From contig JAHFTZ010000150.1 in NCBI GenBank assembly GCA_023265355.1, positions 1-6,313 of the forward strand: 6,313 bases of DNA. The letters are read 5' to 3'. The stretch comes from Terriglobus sp. (lineage in GTDB: Bacteria > Acidobacteriota > Terriglobia > Terriglobales > Acidobacteriaceae). Each line of letters starts with the position of its first letter. Within the stretch, counting starts at the first letter, position 1. A program made the translations under genes and the position numbers. Shown piece by piece: positions 5,479-6,313 of this stretch. Below the pieces are notes generated by a model. The model saw only the letters and a program-made list of their open reading frames with translations, made no database searches and had not been told where the DNA came from.

Positions 5479-6150
5479 ATGCCCTTTGAAGCCACCCCCG
5501 ACGCCATTGCCCGCGCAAAGAACATCAAAATCCTCCTCTTCGACGTAGACGGAGTCCTCACCGACGGCAGCATCTGGGTCTTCCCCAAACCGGCTGGAAC
5601 GGAGGAGACCGCCCACACCGAGGGCATAGCCGCCCTGCAGGATAAGGGAGGCTTCGGCATCCACTCCACGAGCTTTGTTGAGGCCAAAGGCTTCAGCGCC
5701 CATGACGGCCTGGGCATCTCGCTCGCCCGTATCGCCGGTCTCACCTGCGGCTTCATAACCAAGCGCGTCTCGGACACGGTCGCCCTCCGCGCCCGCGATC
5801 TGCGCCTCGAATACCTCTACATGGGCCAGGCCCACAAGATGAACGCCGTCCGCGAGATCATGGAAAAGACCGGAGCCACCCTCGACCAGATCTGCTTCGT
5901 CGGAGACGACGTCGTCGATCTGCCCGTCCTGCGCGTCTGCGGCCTCGCCATCGGCGTAGCCAACGCCCGCCAGATCGTCAAAGACACCGTCCACTGGATC
6001 ACACCACACTCCGGCGGTCAGGGAGCGGGACGCGACGCCATCGAGTTCATCCTCGAAGCGCAGGGAACACTTGCTCACGCCATCGAAGAGTACTGCGACG
6101 AAAAGAGCGCCATCGCGGCGGCTTCCGATATTGGCAATGGCAGCAATTAG
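5479..6150 (+). CDS. kdsC: KdsC-family HAD phosphatase (probable KDO-8-phosphate phosphatase)
   Basis: A 223-residue protein of the KdsC/YrbI group of HAD phosphatases, which remove phosphate from KDO-8-phosphate (EC 3.1.3.45) on the way to the inner core sugar of LPS. HAD motif I is LLFDVDGVLTDG (19-30) with Asp22 and Asp24. Motif II is FITKRVSD (92-99) with Thr94, where most family members have ITGR. Motif III is QAHK (117-120) with Lys120, and motif IV GDDVVDLPVL (142-151) with Asp143 and Asp144. The family hallmark F(S/N)..DG.GI appears as FSAHDGLGI (72-80), but about 25 extra residues separate it from motif I. A short C-terminal tail follows the last core helix. Typical KdsC proteins are about 160-190 residues, so this one is long. 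The ATG at 5479 is chosen because the open frame further upstream is only antisense to rnc. Activity on KDO-8-phosphate itself is inferred. Confidence 0.88.
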   Translation: MPFEATPDAIARAKNIKILLFDVDGVLTDGSIWVFPKPAGTEETAHTEGIAALQDKGGFGIHSTSFVEAKGFSAHDGLGISLARIAGLTCGFITKRVSDTVALRARDLRLEYLYMGQAHKMNAVREIMEKTGATLDQICFVGDDVVDLPVLRVCGLAIGVANARQIVKDTVHWITPHSGGQGAGRDAIEFILEAQGTLAHAIEEYCDEKSAIAAASDIGNGSN

Positions 6151-6182
6151 CTTGATAAATGGAAAGACGGTCTGGCGCTTCT

Positions 6183-6188
6183 GAGGAG
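6183..6188 (+). promoter_or_regulatory. Ribosome binding site of the HigA-like gene
   Basis: gaggag with a 5-base spacer to the ATG at 6194-6196. It supports that start in a frame that continues to the window end. Confidence 0.7.
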
Positions 6189-6193
6189 CTCCG

Positions 6194-6313
6194 ATGAAAA
6201 AGACATCGCAGCAGTTTGAAAGCGTCTGGGATGCCCTGGCTGATACAACCCAGGAAGCTGGGAATCTCTGTCTGCGTGCGGAGCTCATGCAACAGATTGA
6301 AGCCATCATCAAG
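6194..6313 (+). CDS. HigA/XRE-type helix-turn-helix protein, N-terminal part only
   Basis: Forty residues are visible before the window ends. They follow the N-terminal pattern of a HigA-like XRE-family group: a short basic start (MKKTSQQ), then FESVWDAL and LADTTQEAGNLCLRAELM, the leader segment that precedes the helix-turn-helix in these proteins. The DNA-binding helices lie outside the window. Members of this group are often encoded beside RelE/HigB-type toxins and are annotated as antitoxins, but some stand alone as regulators. No toxin gene is visible upstream: only 43 bp separate this gene from the KdsC-family gene, and no such coding sequence is in that gap. A toxin could lie downstream. 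Co-transcription with the KdsC-family gene is possible, since no terminator is seen between them. Confidence 0.7.
   Translation, partial: MKKTSQQFESVWDALADTTQEAGNLCLRAELMQQIEAIIK

Noticed and set aside
6159..6197. Twelve-codon open frame whose TGA overlaps the HigA-like ATG (ATGA), a possible leader peptide.
   Set aside because: It has no Shine-Dalgarno sequence, no attenuator-like codon run and no hairpin nearby. The overlap could easily occur by chance.

Overview
The window comes from a moderately GC-rich bacterium with a Gram-negative envelope. It carries an AsmA-family protein and a KdsC-type KDO-8-phosphate phosphatase, and its signal peptidases share an RDDFP-type insertion. Together with the arrangement rnc followed by several lepB copies, this suggests Acidobacteriota (Terriglobia; Terriglobus/Granulicella/Edaphobacter-like). 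That assignment is an inference from protein style and was not tested by a search.

Layout, left to right. Positions 1-579 (minus strand) hold a type II toxin-antitoxin module: an intact ParD-like antitoxin gene followed by a ParE-like toxin gene broken by a one-base frameshift. The toxin frame is still open where it leaves the window at base 1. A 13-bp palindrome lies over a candidate promoter just upstream of parD. Positions 640-5439 (minus strand) look like one operon, transcribed right to left: rnc (RNase III), three consecutive signal peptidase I genes (here lepB3, lepB2, lepB1) and an AsmA-family gene. Several junctions are translationally tight: TTGA and GTGA stop/start overlaps at two of them and a 7-bp gap at a third. 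lepB2 and lepB1 are a recent-looking tandem duplicate pair (about three quarters identical by hand count), while lepB3 is a more distant, more canonical copy.

Positions 5440-5478 are a 39-bp divergent intergenic region. In both directions a TAnnnT element ends 6 bases before the ATG, the geometry expected of leaderless transcripts. To the right, on the plus strand, is a KdsC-family HAD phosphatase (5479-6150) with a long insertion after motif I. It is followed by the start of a HigA/XRE-type helix-turn-helix gene (6194 to the window end).

Functionally the core is housekeeping: RNA processing (rnc), protein export (lepB x3), envelope/outer-membrane biogenesis (AsmA family) and LPS precursor synthesis (kdsC). 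Toxin-antitoxin-type genes lie on both flanks. I see no CRISPR array, tRNA, rRNA, insertion sequence or clear intrinsic terminator. No stretch longer than about 85 bp lacks a gene. I do not see a clearly new system. The best leads are the leaderless divergent promoter pair, the triple lepB, the RNase III metal-ligand substitution and the KdsC insertion.
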